Position numbers and translations under genes: made by a program. Below, one piece after another: positions 7,064 to 13,982 of a stretch of 22,181 nucleotides of DNA. The stretch is from contig JAPLJW010000214.1 of assembly GCA_026388365.1 (NCBI GenBank), positions 1 through 22,181 of the forward strand, in the 5' to 3' direction. Source of the DNA: Deltaproteobacteria bacterium (lineage in GTDB: Bacteria; Desulfobacterota; Syntrophia; Syntrophales; UBA5619). Each line of letters starts with the position of its first letter. Positions within the stretch are counted from its first letter, which is position 1. The notes under the pieces were generated by a model, which saw only the letters and a list, made by a program, of their open reading frames with translations, had not been told where the DNA came from and did not search any database.

Positions 7064-7750
7064 TCAGGGCAGCTTCTTCCCCTCCACCGCGATCTCCTCC
7101 AGACCCCGGCGATCCAGAATGCGGATCTGCGCGCCCCGGGAACGGATCAGCCCCTGACGGTTCATCTTCGTGAGTATCCGGGAGAGGGTCTCCGGGATCG
7201 TCCCCAGGAGCGCCGCGAGCTGCCCCTTCGAAACGTCCAGCTCCACCGCGCCGTCGCCGTCCCGCGCGCTCAGATAGAGCAGGTATTTCGAAAGCCTTTC
7301 CGGCACCTCTTTGAGCGACAGATCCTCGATGAGCCCGGCAAAATGCCGCAGCCGCTGCGACAACTGCGCGAGCATGTTCAGGGCAAGGGCCGGGTCCAGC
7401 CGGATGAGGCCACTGAAGGCCGTACGCGGAAAGAAAAGAACGGTCGTCGGAAAGGCCGCGGCGGCGTCCGCCGGAAATCCCTGGCCGGTGAAAACGGAAA
7501 CCTCTCCAAAGGACTCTCCCGGCCCGAAGAGGTGCAGAATCTGTTCCTTCCCATCCGTGGAGACCTTGGAGATCTTCACGCGCCCCGAGAGGACGGCGTA
7601 AAAGCCCGTCCCCTCGTCCCCCTCGGAGAAGATCCGCTCCCCTTTCCGGAAGGAACGGCGCACGCCGATCCGGCCGAGCGCCTCGTACTGCGCCCGGGAC
7701 AGGCCCGTGAACAGTGCAATTCCCGCCAATGGTCTGATCGCATCCGCCAT
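7064..7750 (-). CDS. Crp/Fnr-family transcriptional regulator (cysteine-free)
   Basis: This 228-residue DNA-binding regulator has an N-terminal cyclic-nucleotide-binding-type beta-barrel (about residues 10-125, with FRKGERIFSEGDEGTGFYAVLSGRVKI and FGPGESFGEVSVF), a dimer helix, and a C-terminal winged helix-turn-helix (about 150-215). The recognition helix reads TIPETLSRILTKM; its E187, S190 and R191 match the E..SR pattern by which FNR-type proteins read TTGA half-sites. The protein has no cysteine, so it cannot hold an FNR iron-sulfur cluster; a haem- or small-ligand-sensing DNR/HcpR-like role is possible. The ATG at 7750 is used because the longer TTG reading (7813) would begin upstream of the predicted transcription start. 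It probably binds the palindrome at 7828-7845 and so regulates itself and the divergent Fe-S gene. Confidence 0.85.
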   Translation of the reverse strand: MADAIRPLAGIALFTGLSRAQYEALGRIGVRRSFRKGERIFSEGDEGTGFYAVLSGRVKISKVSTDGKEQILHLFGPGESFGEVSVFTGQGFPADAAAAFPTTVLFFPRTAFSGLIRLDPALALNMLAQLSQRLRHFAGLIEDLSLKEVPERLSKYLLYLSARDGDGAVELDVSKGQLAALLGTIPETLSRILTKMNRQGLIRSRGAQIRILDRRGLEEIAVEGKKLP

Positions 7751-7814
7751 CGTCCAGCACCGGGGCGTATCCTCCGGAATTGGGGATACCGCCCATTTCC
7801 AAACACCTGCCAAA

Positions 7815-7843
7815 TAATTACATATTCCTTTGACTTATGTCAA
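7815..7843 (-). promoter_or_regulatory. candidate sigma-70 promoter for the Crp/Fnr regulator gene
   Basis: On the minus strand TTGACA (7843-7838) and TAATTA (7820-7815) are 17 bases apart. The -35 hexamer lies inside the FNR-type palindrome, so a bound regulator would block it. Predicted start near 7808, leaving about 57 bases to the ATG at 7750. Confidence 0.5.
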
Positions 7844-7845
7844 AG
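7828..7845. promoter_or_regulatory. FNR/CRP-type operator in the divergent promoter region
   Basis: CTTTGACTTATGTCAAAG is a perfect palindrome with 7-base arms and a 4-base spacer, of the TTGAC-N4-GTCAA type used by FNR-like regulators. It is almost centred between the two divergent start codons (7750 and 7923). Each arm also contributes the -35 hexamer of one promoter, so occupancy should repress both directions. The adjacent regulator has the E..SR recognition residues expected for this half-site. Confidence 0.75.
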
Positions 7846-7858
7846 CGCTTTTTATCAT
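7830..7858 (+). promoter_or_regulatory. candidate sigma-70 promoter for the Fe-S protein gene
   Basis: TTGACT (7830-7835) and TATCAT (7853-7858) are 17 bases apart on the plus strand. The -35 hexamer overlaps the FNR-type palindrome. Predicted start near 7865, about 58 bases before the ATG at 7923. Confidence 0.5.
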
Positions 7859-7922
7859 AATGTGAGATCTGAGAATCAAGATGGAATATTATCTGAAGAG
7901 ATTGCGAAACAAGGAGGTCATC

Positions 7923-8738
7923 ATGAAAAGCACCCGAAAGATCATCCGGATCGACGAGGAAAAATGCGACGGCTGCGGGCTCTGCGTCCCCTCCTGCGCG
8001 GAGGGCGCCATCCGGATCGTGGACGGCAAGGCGCGGCTTGTGGCGGAGAAGTACTGCGACGGCCTGGGCGCCTGCCTCGGCGAATGTCCGCAGGGCGCGC
8101 TTACGGTGATCGATGCGGAGGCGGATCCGTTTGACGAGGAGGCCGCAAAGGAACTGGTCCGCGCCGGCCGGGACATAATCCATCCCCACCCCTCCGGGAA
8201 AACCGACGACGACAAGACCCTGCCCTGCGGCTGCCCGTCCACGCTCATTCAGACCTTCGCCCCGCAGACCGCCTGCGACCGGGCGAACGCCCCGGCTTCT
8301 CAGGCCGTCTCCGGCATCTCCGCCCTGACCCACTGGCCGGTCCAGATCCGTCTCGTCCCGCCCTCGGCGCCGTTTCTCCGCGGGGCCGATCTGCTCGTCG
8401 CCGCGGACTGTGCCCCCGTCGCCTATCCGCGCTTCCACGACGACCTGCTCCGGGGGAAGACGATCCTCCTGGGCTGCCCGAAGTTCGACGACGCGGAGGC
8501 CTATGTAAACAAATTTGCCGCCATCTTCGAGACGGCGGCGATCCAAAGCATCACGGTTGTCGTCATGGAGGTCCCCTGCTGTCAGGGACTCCCCGTGATC
8601 GTCCGGAAGGGGATGGCCCTGGCGGGAAAGGAGATCCCGATCGAGGTCGTTGTCATCTCCGCCCGCGGCGAGAAAAAAGGGGGGGCATCTCCCGATTTTC
8701 AAAGGGTTCTCGACGCGTCCGCCGGCGGAATCCCCTGA
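7923..8738 (+). CDS. 4Fe-4S ferredoxin-domain protein with cysteine-rich C-terminal region
   Basis: This 271-residue cytoplasmic Fe-S protein begins with a ferredoxin domain. The first cluster motif is C15-x2-C18-x2-C21-x3-C25. The second is C45-x5-C51-x3-C55-P, where a leucine (L48) stands in place of the usual second cysteine. A linker with C102 and C104 (PCGCPST) leads to an alpha/beta region containing AADCAPVAYPRFH, LLGCPKFDD and VPCCQGLP, cysteines that could bind another cluster. The ATG at 7923 is supported by AAGGAGGTCATC; an upstream in-frame ATG at 7881 lacks a site. It is the only plus-strand gene and diverges from the Crp/Fnr regulator. Similar ferredoxin-like genes neighbour hybrid-cluster-protein genes in anaerobes, so a role in nitrosative or redox stress is plausible but inferred. 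Its 3' end overlaps the convergent aldehyde oxidoreductase gene by 40 bases. Confidence 0.8.
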   Translation: MKSTRKIIRIDEEKCDGCGLCVPSCAEGAIRIVDGKARLVAEKYCDGLGACLGECPQGALTVIDAEADPFDEEAAKELVRAGRDIIHPHPSGKTDDDKTLPCGCPSTLIQTFAPQTACDRANAPASQAVSGISALTHWPVQIRLVPPSAPFLRGADLLVAADCAPVAYPRFHDDLLRGKTILLGCPKFDDAEAYVNKFAAIFETAAIQSITVVVMEVPCCQGLPVIVRKGMALAGKEIPIEVVVISARGEKKGGASPDFQRVLDASAGGIP

Positions 8739-10483
8739 TCATCCCAGCCTCGAAGGCGGTAATACTCCCTGACCATGTAGACCAGTTCGTCTTCCGTGAT
8801 GGTCTTGCCTGAGTCCTCCAGCGCCCGGTGCAGGGCCGGGGACAGGCAGTCATCGTTTCGCACGAGGCCTTCGCGGATATTGAACCTCCGGATCAGGGTG
8901 GAAACAGCGGCGGCGATGGCGCGAAGATCCTGTTTCCCGGCAGGAAGGCCCGTCACGGCATGAATCATCTCGCCCAGGCGCTCCCAGGTATAGAGGTCTC
9001 GGTAGAAACGGCAAAGAACCAGGGTGTCGAAGACCGTCAGGCGGTCCTCGAAGTCCACGAACATCTCCGCCTTGCCCTCGATCTGGTCCGGTTTGATCAT
9101 GCCCGAGAGCTCCGGTTTGTAGAACGTGGCTCGGAGGTGGCACGCCCCTCGATCCGAGGTGGCGTACCCTAGCCCCATACCCTTGAGGACCCGGGGATCG
9201 TACCCGGCGGGTTCCATGCCCTTCACATGGACGGCCAGGTCCTCCAGGCCCCACTCCTTCGCTGCGAAACGGATCCCCTCGGCGAGAACCGCGCCTATGC
9301 CTTCCCGACGGGCGATCTTTTCCAGGAGTTCCGCAATGGCATCCACGTCGCCGTAATCGATGGGCGAGGAAATCCGCCCCCGCCGCGCCGCCTCGATGGT
9401 GAAAGCGCAGAGATTCCCCCCGGTGATCGTGTCCAGACCGAGACGGTCGCAGAGGTCGTTGAGATGGGCGATCTCCTCAATGGAGTCGATAAGGCACAGC
9501 CCCCCGAAGGCGTAGATCGTCTCATACTCGGGCCCCTCGATCCGGAGCCCCGCGTGCCGGCCCTCCTGGACCGTCGTCAGGCGGCCGCAGGCCATGAAGC
9601 ATTTCAGGCAGGCCTGCGGTTGGACATCGCAGCGGCTGTGTAGGGCGTCGGCGCCGATCTGCTCCCACTTCTCGTAGCGGCCCTGCTGCCAGTAGCGTGT
9701 GGGGAATGCGCCCGCCTGGTTGAGGATCTTCACCATCATGGGCGTTCCCATGGTCTTGTAGGCCTTCACCCCAGGATGATCCTTGCCCTCTTCGGCGATG
9801 GCCCGGGTGAAGGCGCGCAGGGCCGCCTCGTCAAAGACGGGCCGTTTCCGGTCCCCCTGGAAGAGGACGGCCTTGAGTTTCTTGGAGCCCATGACCGTTC
9901 CCACGCCGGTCCGTCCGGCGCAACGCCAGCGGTCGTTAGCGATGATAGCGAAGCGCACGAGGTTCTCCCCGGCGGGTCCGATGACGACGGCTCCCCGCTT
10001 CTTGAAGTCGCCGGCGGCCGGTCCGAACCGCTCCGGAACGATCTCTTCCGTCTCGTACGTTTCCTTGCCCCACAGATCCGGGGCCTCGTGGAAGAGGGCC
10101 CCGCCGGGATAAATCGAGAGAACCAGGGGGACACTGCTCTTTCCCCGGATGACCACGGCATCGAAGCCCGCCGCATCGATGGCTTCGGGGACACGGCCGC
10201 CCGAGTAGGACTCGGAGTACATTCCCGTCTGGGGAGACTTGGTGAAGACGCCGTACCGGCAGCCCCCCCAGATCGCCGACCCTGTGGCGGGACCGGCGAC
10301 AAAAATGATGACATTCTTCCCGTCCAGAGGGTCCACCCCGGCAGGGTTTTTCTCGTACAGAAGAAGGGACCCAAGACCTTTCCCACCCAGGTAGGTTTTC
10401 AGAATATCGTCCGATACCGTCTCGATGCGGAACTGCCGGGCATCGAGATCGACGTCAAGGATCCGACCGTAAAATCCGTTCAT
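8699..10483 (-). CDS. aor: aldehyde:ferredoxin oxidoreductase (tungsten-type)
   Basis: This 594-residue member of the AOR family uses a tungsten bis-pyranopterin cofactor and a [4Fe-4S] cluster to interconvert aldehydes and carboxylic acids with ferredoxin. The N-terminal domain begins MNGFYGRILDVDLDARQ and includes YLGGKGLGSLLLY, FVAGPATGS and YSESYSGGRVPE. Cluster cysteines are C292, C295, C299 (CLKCFMAC) and C491 (LVLCRFYR), the same layout as in the archaeal prototype. E316 and H449 (RGACHL) sit where that enzyme has its active-site glutamate and histidine. The ATG at 10483 has AAGGA upstream; a longer frame to 10594 overlaps livF and is rejected. It follows livF by 19 bases and is thus probably the last gene of the liv operon. 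Substrate may be an aldehyde or acid derived from branched-chain amino acids. Confidence 0.92.
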   Translation of the reverse strand: MNGFYGRILDVDLDARQFRIETVSDDILKTYLGGKGLGSLLLYEKNPAGVDPLDGKNVIIFVAGPATGSAIWGGCRYGVFTKSPQTGMYSESYSGGRVPEAIDAAGFDAVVIRGKSSVPLVLSIYPGGALFHEAPDLWGKETYETEEIVPERFGPAAGDFKKRGAVVIGPAGENLVRFAIIANDRWRCAGRTGVGTVMGSKKLKAVLFQGDRKRPVFDEAALRAFTRAIAEEGKDHPGVKAYKTMGTPMMVKILNQAGAFPTRYWQQGRYEKWEQIGADALHSRCDVQPQACLKCFMACGRLTTVQEGRHAGLRIEGPEYETIYAFGGLCLIDSIEEIAHLNDLCDRLGLDTITGGNLCAFTIEAARRGRISSPIDYGDVDAIAELLEKIARREGIGAVLAEGIRFAAKEWGLEDLAVHVKGMEPAGYDPRVLKGMGLGYATSDRGACHLRATFYKPELSGMIKPDQIEGKAEMFVDFEDRLTVFDTLVLCRFYRDLYTWERLGEMIHAVTGLPAGKQDLRAIAAAVSTLIRRFNIREGLVRNDDCLSPALHRALEDSGKTITEDELVYMVREYYRLRGWDDQGIPPADASRTL

Positions 10484-10502
10484 GGCATCGTTTCCTTTTT
10501 TT

Positions 10503-11213
10503 CTATATCCCGAGGTAAGCCTCCCGGATCTTCGGGTTGTCCAGGAGTTCCTTGCCGGTGCCTTCCATGACAATGTTGCCGTGCTCCAGCACATACCCGC
10601 GGTCCGAGAGGCTCAACGAATGCTGGACATCCTGCTCCACGAGGAGAACCGTGGTTCCCTGGTCTGCGATTTTTCGGATGGTGGTGAAGATCTCATTGAT
10701 CAGAAGCGGGGCAAGTCCCAGCGACGGTTCATCCATCATGAGGATTTTGGGCAGCGCCATAATCCCCCTGCCGATAGCCACCATCTGCTGCTCGCCGCCG
10801 CTCAGGGTGATGGCCTGTTGTTTTTCGCGTTCCGCCAGCCTGGGCAGGAGCTTATAGACCTCCTTGAGGGTCTCCGCCCGGCGCGGGTAGGCCCTGGAAT
10901 TGTGGGCGCCCACATCGAGGTTTTCCCTGACCGTCATGAGGCTGAAGAGCTTTCTGCCCTCGGGAACCTGGATGATGCCCTTTTCCACGATCTTTTCGGG
11001 CCGCAGGATGTGGATGGGTTGCTGGTTAAAGAGGATCTCTCCCGAACGCGGTTTCATGAGTCCGGAGATGGTCCTGATCATGGTGGACTTGCCTGCGCCG
11101 TTGCCGCCGATAAGGCTGATGACTTCGCCTTCGTTGATATGCAGGGACACATCGTATGTGACTTGAACGTCGCCATAGAAGCAGTTTATTTTTTTGATCT
11201 CAAGCAGCGCCAT
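10503..11213 (-). CDS. livF: branched-chain amino acid ABC transporter, ATPase LivF
   Basis: This 236-residue ABC ATPase is one of the two that power the LivHM permease at the inner membrane. It has Walker A GGNGAGKST (about residues 35-43), the Q-loop region VPEGRKLFSLMTVRENL, signature LSGGEQQMVAIGR, Walker B ILMMDEPSLGL and the switch region TVLLVEQDV. The EGRKLFSLMTV stretch is characteristic of LivF. The ATG at 11213 overlaps the end of livG by 14 bases and has GGGGGAAAG upstream; the longer frame to 11258 is not needed. It is followed at 19 bases by the aldehyde oxidoreductase gene. Confidence 0.95.
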   Translation of the reverse strand: MALLEIKKINCFYGDVQVTYDVSLHINEGEVISLIGGNGAGKSTMIRTISGLMKPRSGEILFNQQPIHILRPEKIVEKGIIQVPEGRKLFSLMTVRENLDVGAHNSRAYPRRAETLKEVYKLLPRLAEREKQQAITLSGGEQQMVAIGRGIMALPKILMMDEPSLGLAPLLINEIFTTIRKIADQGTTVLLVEQDVQHSLSLSDRGYVLEHGNIVMEGTGKELLDNPKIREAYLGI

Positions 11214-11925
11214 AGCTTTCCCCCAGGTATGCCTTGATAACCCGTTCATCATTCGCAACCTCTTGAGGCGTGCCTTCCATGACCTTCTTGCCGAACTGGA
11301 TGACCGTGATCCGGTCGGAGACGGACATGATCGCCCGCATGATGTGCTCGATCATGAAGATGGTAACGCCGTGCTCCCTGATCTCCCGGATGACATCCAG
11401 GGTTTCGTCAACCTCGGTGTGGCGTAACCCCGCCATGCACTCATCCAGGAGGAGCATATCGGGGTCCGTAGCCATGGCACGTGCGACCTCGAGCCTCTTG
11501 CGGTCGGCGATGGTCAGGTTCTTTGCCAGAGCGTTGCATTTGTCCGCGAGGTGAAATTTCTTCAGGACTTCCATGGCCATGTCTTCCGCCTCTGACGTGT
11601 TCGAGGTTCTGATGAAAGAACCCACCACGGTGTTGTAAAGCACCGTCTTGGTCTGGAACGGCTTCACGATCTGGAAGGTTCGTGCGATCTTCTTTCGGCA
11701 GATATTCCACGGCTTCCATCCGGTGATGTCTTCTCCGTTGTAAAGGATCTTGCCCGAGGTCGGAGCAAATGAGCCGGCAACGCAGTTGAAGAGCGTCGAC
11801 TTGCCTGCACCGTTCGGCCCGATGAGACCATAGATCTGGCCTTTTTCAATGGCCAGATCCACTTGGTCGACTGCTTTCAGTCCTCCGAAGCGTTTTGACA
11901 CATTTTGAATATCGAGGAGCGCCAT
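11200..11925 (-). CDS. livG: branched-chain amino acid ABC transporter, ATPase LivG
   Basis: This 241-residue ABC ATPase partners LivF. Walker A is GPNGAGKST (about residues 36-44); the LivG-type ARTFQIVKPFQTKTVLYN Q-loop region follows. The signature is the atypical LTIADRKRLEVARA, where the usual LSGGQ is replaced, as happens in this family's G subunits. Walker B is MLLLDECMAGL and the switch histidine lies in FMIEHIM. The start codon directly follows the livM stop (TAAATG), and a full AAGGAGGTGA Shine-Dalgarno lies inside the livM end, so expression is tightly coupled. Confidence 0.95.
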   Translation of the reverse strand: MALLDIQNVSKRFGGLKAVDQVDLAIEKGQIYGLIGPNGAGKSTLFNCVAGSFAPTSGKILYNGEDITGWKPWNICRKKIARTFQIVKPFQTKTVLYNTVVGSFIRTSNTSEAEDMAMEVLKKFHLADKCNALAKNLTIADRKRLEVARAMATDPDMLLLDECMAGLRHTEVDETLDVIREIREHGVTIFMIEHIMRAIMSVSDRITVIQFGKKVMEGTPQEVANDERVIKAYLGESYGAA

Positions 11926-12957
11926 TTAAGACTTCACCTCCTTCCCTGCTGTGGTTCCGCTGATCTTGTTGAGCATCCAGTCGTAGAACCTTGTGAGCGG
12001 CTCCACCAGTCCCCGGGGCTGGAAGAGCATCACGAAAATCAGCACCAGCCCATAGATAACCAGGTGCAGTCCGGGCGCCACGGCGCTCAGGTAGATGCGG
12101 GCGAATTCGCCCACGGGCCGTAAGATCAGGGCCCCGATCACCGGCCCGGCAATGGTGCCGCGCCCGCCGATGAGAGCGATAAATGCAAGCTCGAATGAGA
12201 AGTCCAGTCCAAGGATCTGCTTGGGATAAATATACAGGGTGAGCTGTGCCAGGAAGGTTCCGCCCAGCGCGGTCAGGAAGCAGCTCAGCGCCATGGCCCA
12301 CACCTTGTACTTTGCGACATTCACACCCAGCGCCTGGGCCGCTTCGGGGTCCTCACCGCCCGCAGCGAGATAATAGCCGGGCCTGATCCGCGAGATGTAC
12401 CACGTGATGAACAATACAACGATGAGCATGATCAGGATGATGTAATAGTAGGGGACCTTGCTCACGAACTGGTATGCTGCGAGATTGTTGCCCGGGATCA
12501 GGGGAATGCTGATTCCCCGAGGCCCGTTGATGACGCACGGACCGACCGTCATGGTGTTCTCTACCAGCACCCTCACGCCTTCTCCGAATGCCATGGTGGA
12601 CAGGGCGAAGTAAGCGCCTCGCAGCTTCAGTGTCGGGATGCCGATGATCGCGCCCACGATGGCTGCTATCAAACCCCCGACCCACATACCCATCCAGGGG
12701 CTGATGCCCCATGTGATAAAGAGCACGGTGGATGTATATGCGCCGATGCCGACATAAGCGGAATGACCGAGAGGCAGAACGCCGGCAAAACCTCCGACCA
12801 GGTTCCAGGTCGTTGTGAGGTAGGCAAACAGGAAGAGGAAGATGAGAATCTGGAGGTAGGCGGGGCTCGTCAACCAAAGCGGCAACGTGAACACAAAAAC
12901 AACCAGCATGATTTTCAACAGGGTATCGATGGTTTTTTTCTTTGATCCGGGATTCAT
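11926..12957 (-). CDS. livM: branched-chain amino acid ABC transporter, permease LivM
   Basis: This 343-residue integral membrane permease has about eight to ten hydrophobic segments, starting with IMLVVFVFTLPLWLTSPAYLQ. It carries the LivM-type sequences TTTWNLVGGFAGVLPLGHSAYVG and GGRGTIAGPVIGA near the ends, and the ATPase-contact region GEDPEAAQALGVNVAKYK. The ATG at 12957 (MNPGSKKKT) is chosen because AAGGAGACG lies just upstream. The longer frame to 13041 would overlap livH and add an unconserved arginine-rich tail. It lies 16 bases after livH and abuts livG. Confidence 0.95.
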   Translation of the reverse strand: MNPGSKKKTIDTLLKIMLVVFVFTLPLWLTSPAYLQILIFLFLFAYLTTTWNLVGGFAGVLPLGHSAYVGIGAYTSTVLFITWGISPWMGMWVGGLIAAIVGAIIGIPTLKLRGAYFALSTMAFGEGVRVLVENTMTVGPCVINGPRGISIPLIPGNNLAAYQFVSKVPYYYIILIMLIVVLFITWYISRIRPGYYLAAGGEDPEAAQALGVNVAKYKVWAMALSCFLTALGGTFLAQLTLYIYPKQILGLDFSFELAFIALIGGRGTIAGPVIGALILRPVGEFARIYLSAVAPGLHLVIYGLVLIFVMLFQPRGLVEPLTRFYDWMLNKISGTTAGKEVKS

Positions 12958-12973
12958 CGTTCGTCTCCTTTTC

Positions 12974-13858
12974 TCACCAATCCCTCTTCTCTCCGAAGAG
13001 GCCGGCCGGCCTGATGAAGAGAACCGCCATGAACACCACATAGACGATGAGCTCTGTCCATGTGGATGTCATGAACATGGGGAAAATCGATTCAATAAGG
13101 CCGACAATAACCCCTCCGATCAAAGCGCCCGGGATGCTCCCGAGCCCTCCGAGCACCACGATGATGAAGCATTTCACGTCGAAGATAACCCCCACCGAAG
13201 GGAAGACATAGTAGAATGGAATCAGGACGCATCCGACGATGCCCGCGATGACGGCCCCTATCCCGAATGCTATGTTATACACGCGGTACTGGTTGATCCC
13301 CATAAGACTCGCGGCATCTCTGTCTAACGAGGCGGCCCTGATGGATTTTCCCATTCGGGTGTATTTGAGGAACCAGAGGAGCAGGCCTGATGTGAGAACC
13401 GTGATAACGACGCCATAGAGCTGGGGCTTGGGAAGGAAGTAGTCCCCGAGGAAAAAGACCTGTCCCGTTATGCTCGTCTTCACGGTGCGGAATTCTGCGC
13501 CGAAGAGCATCAGTGCCAAGTTGTCGAGGACGTACCACACGCCGGTGGTTACGATGATGACCTCCGTGGGCTCCCGCACCTCGCGCTGGGCCTCCAGGAC
13601 CGGCTTGATCACGATCCCCTGGAGCGCATACCCGAAGGCGAAGAGCATTGGGATGACCAGGAAAAGGGCTGCATAGGGGTGCCATCCGGTCAAATGAATG
13701 ATCCAGTAGGCCGCGAACATGCCCACCATCAGCAAAGAGCCGTGGGCAAAGTTGATGACCTTGATGACCCCGAATATGAGCGTCAGCCCCAGTGCTGCGA
13801 GACCATAGTAAGCGCCGGTCATGGTCCCGTTTATGATTGCTTGAATAATGGCTTCCAA
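12974..13858 (-). CDS. livH: branched-chain amino acid ABC transporter, permease LivH
   Basis: This 294-residue membrane permease pairs with LivM. It has NGTMTGAYYGLAALGLTLIFGVIKVINFAHG near the N-terminus, the hallmark of LivH, an ATPase-contact segment around AASLDRDAASLMGINQYRVY, and the C-terminal GGLGSIPGALIGG. No ATG is available upstream of the conserved start. The TTG at 13858, giving (M)EAIIQAIINGTM, is preceded by GCGAGGTCACC and matches typical LivH N-termini. The open frame continues to 13936 but that region contains the intercistronic hairpin. It follows livK by 124 bases. Confidence 0.93.
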   Translation of the reverse strand: MEAIIQAIINGTMTGAYYGLAALGLTLIFGVIKVINFAHGSLLMVGMFAAYWIIHLTGWHPYAALFLVIPMLFAFGYALQGIVIKPVLEAQREVREPTEVIIVTTGVWYVLDNLALMLFGAEFRTVKTSITGQVFFLGDYFLPKPQLYGVVITVLTSGLLLWFLKYTRMGKSIRAASLDRDAASLMGINQYRVYNIAFGIGAVIAGIVGCVLIPFYYVFPSVGVIFDVKCFIIVVLGGLGSIPGALIGGVIVGLIESIFPMFMTSTWTELIVYVVFMAVLFIRPAGLFGEKRDW

Positions 13859-13889
13859 GGTGACCTCGCTCTTGACTGTGTCGTGGGGG

Positions 13890-13915
13890 GCCGGACCCCT
13901 TTGAAGGGGCCCGGC
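13890..13915 (-). other. intercistronic RNA hairpin between livK and livH
   Basis: GCCGG-A-CCCC (13890-13899) faces GGGG-C-CCGGC (13906-13915) around a 6-base loop. Read as minus-strand RNA the single mismatch becomes a G-U pair, giving an unbroken 10-base stem; as plus-strand RNA it is an A-C mismatch. No U-run follows, so it looks like an mRNA-stabilising or attenuating hairpin after the highly expressed binding-protein gene, not a full terminator. Confidence 0.6.
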
Positions 13916-13982
13916 TTTTCCACGATCACTCCTCAATATCTGTCATGTTTCTGATGGATACCCTAACCTTGCTGCCGTTTCT

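Noticed and set aside
7818..8702. 294-residue minus-strand frame opposite the Fe-S protein gene
   Set aside because: The plus-strand gene has ferredoxin cysteine motifs and a strong Shine-Dalgarno; the antisense frame has neither a family signature nor a start signal.
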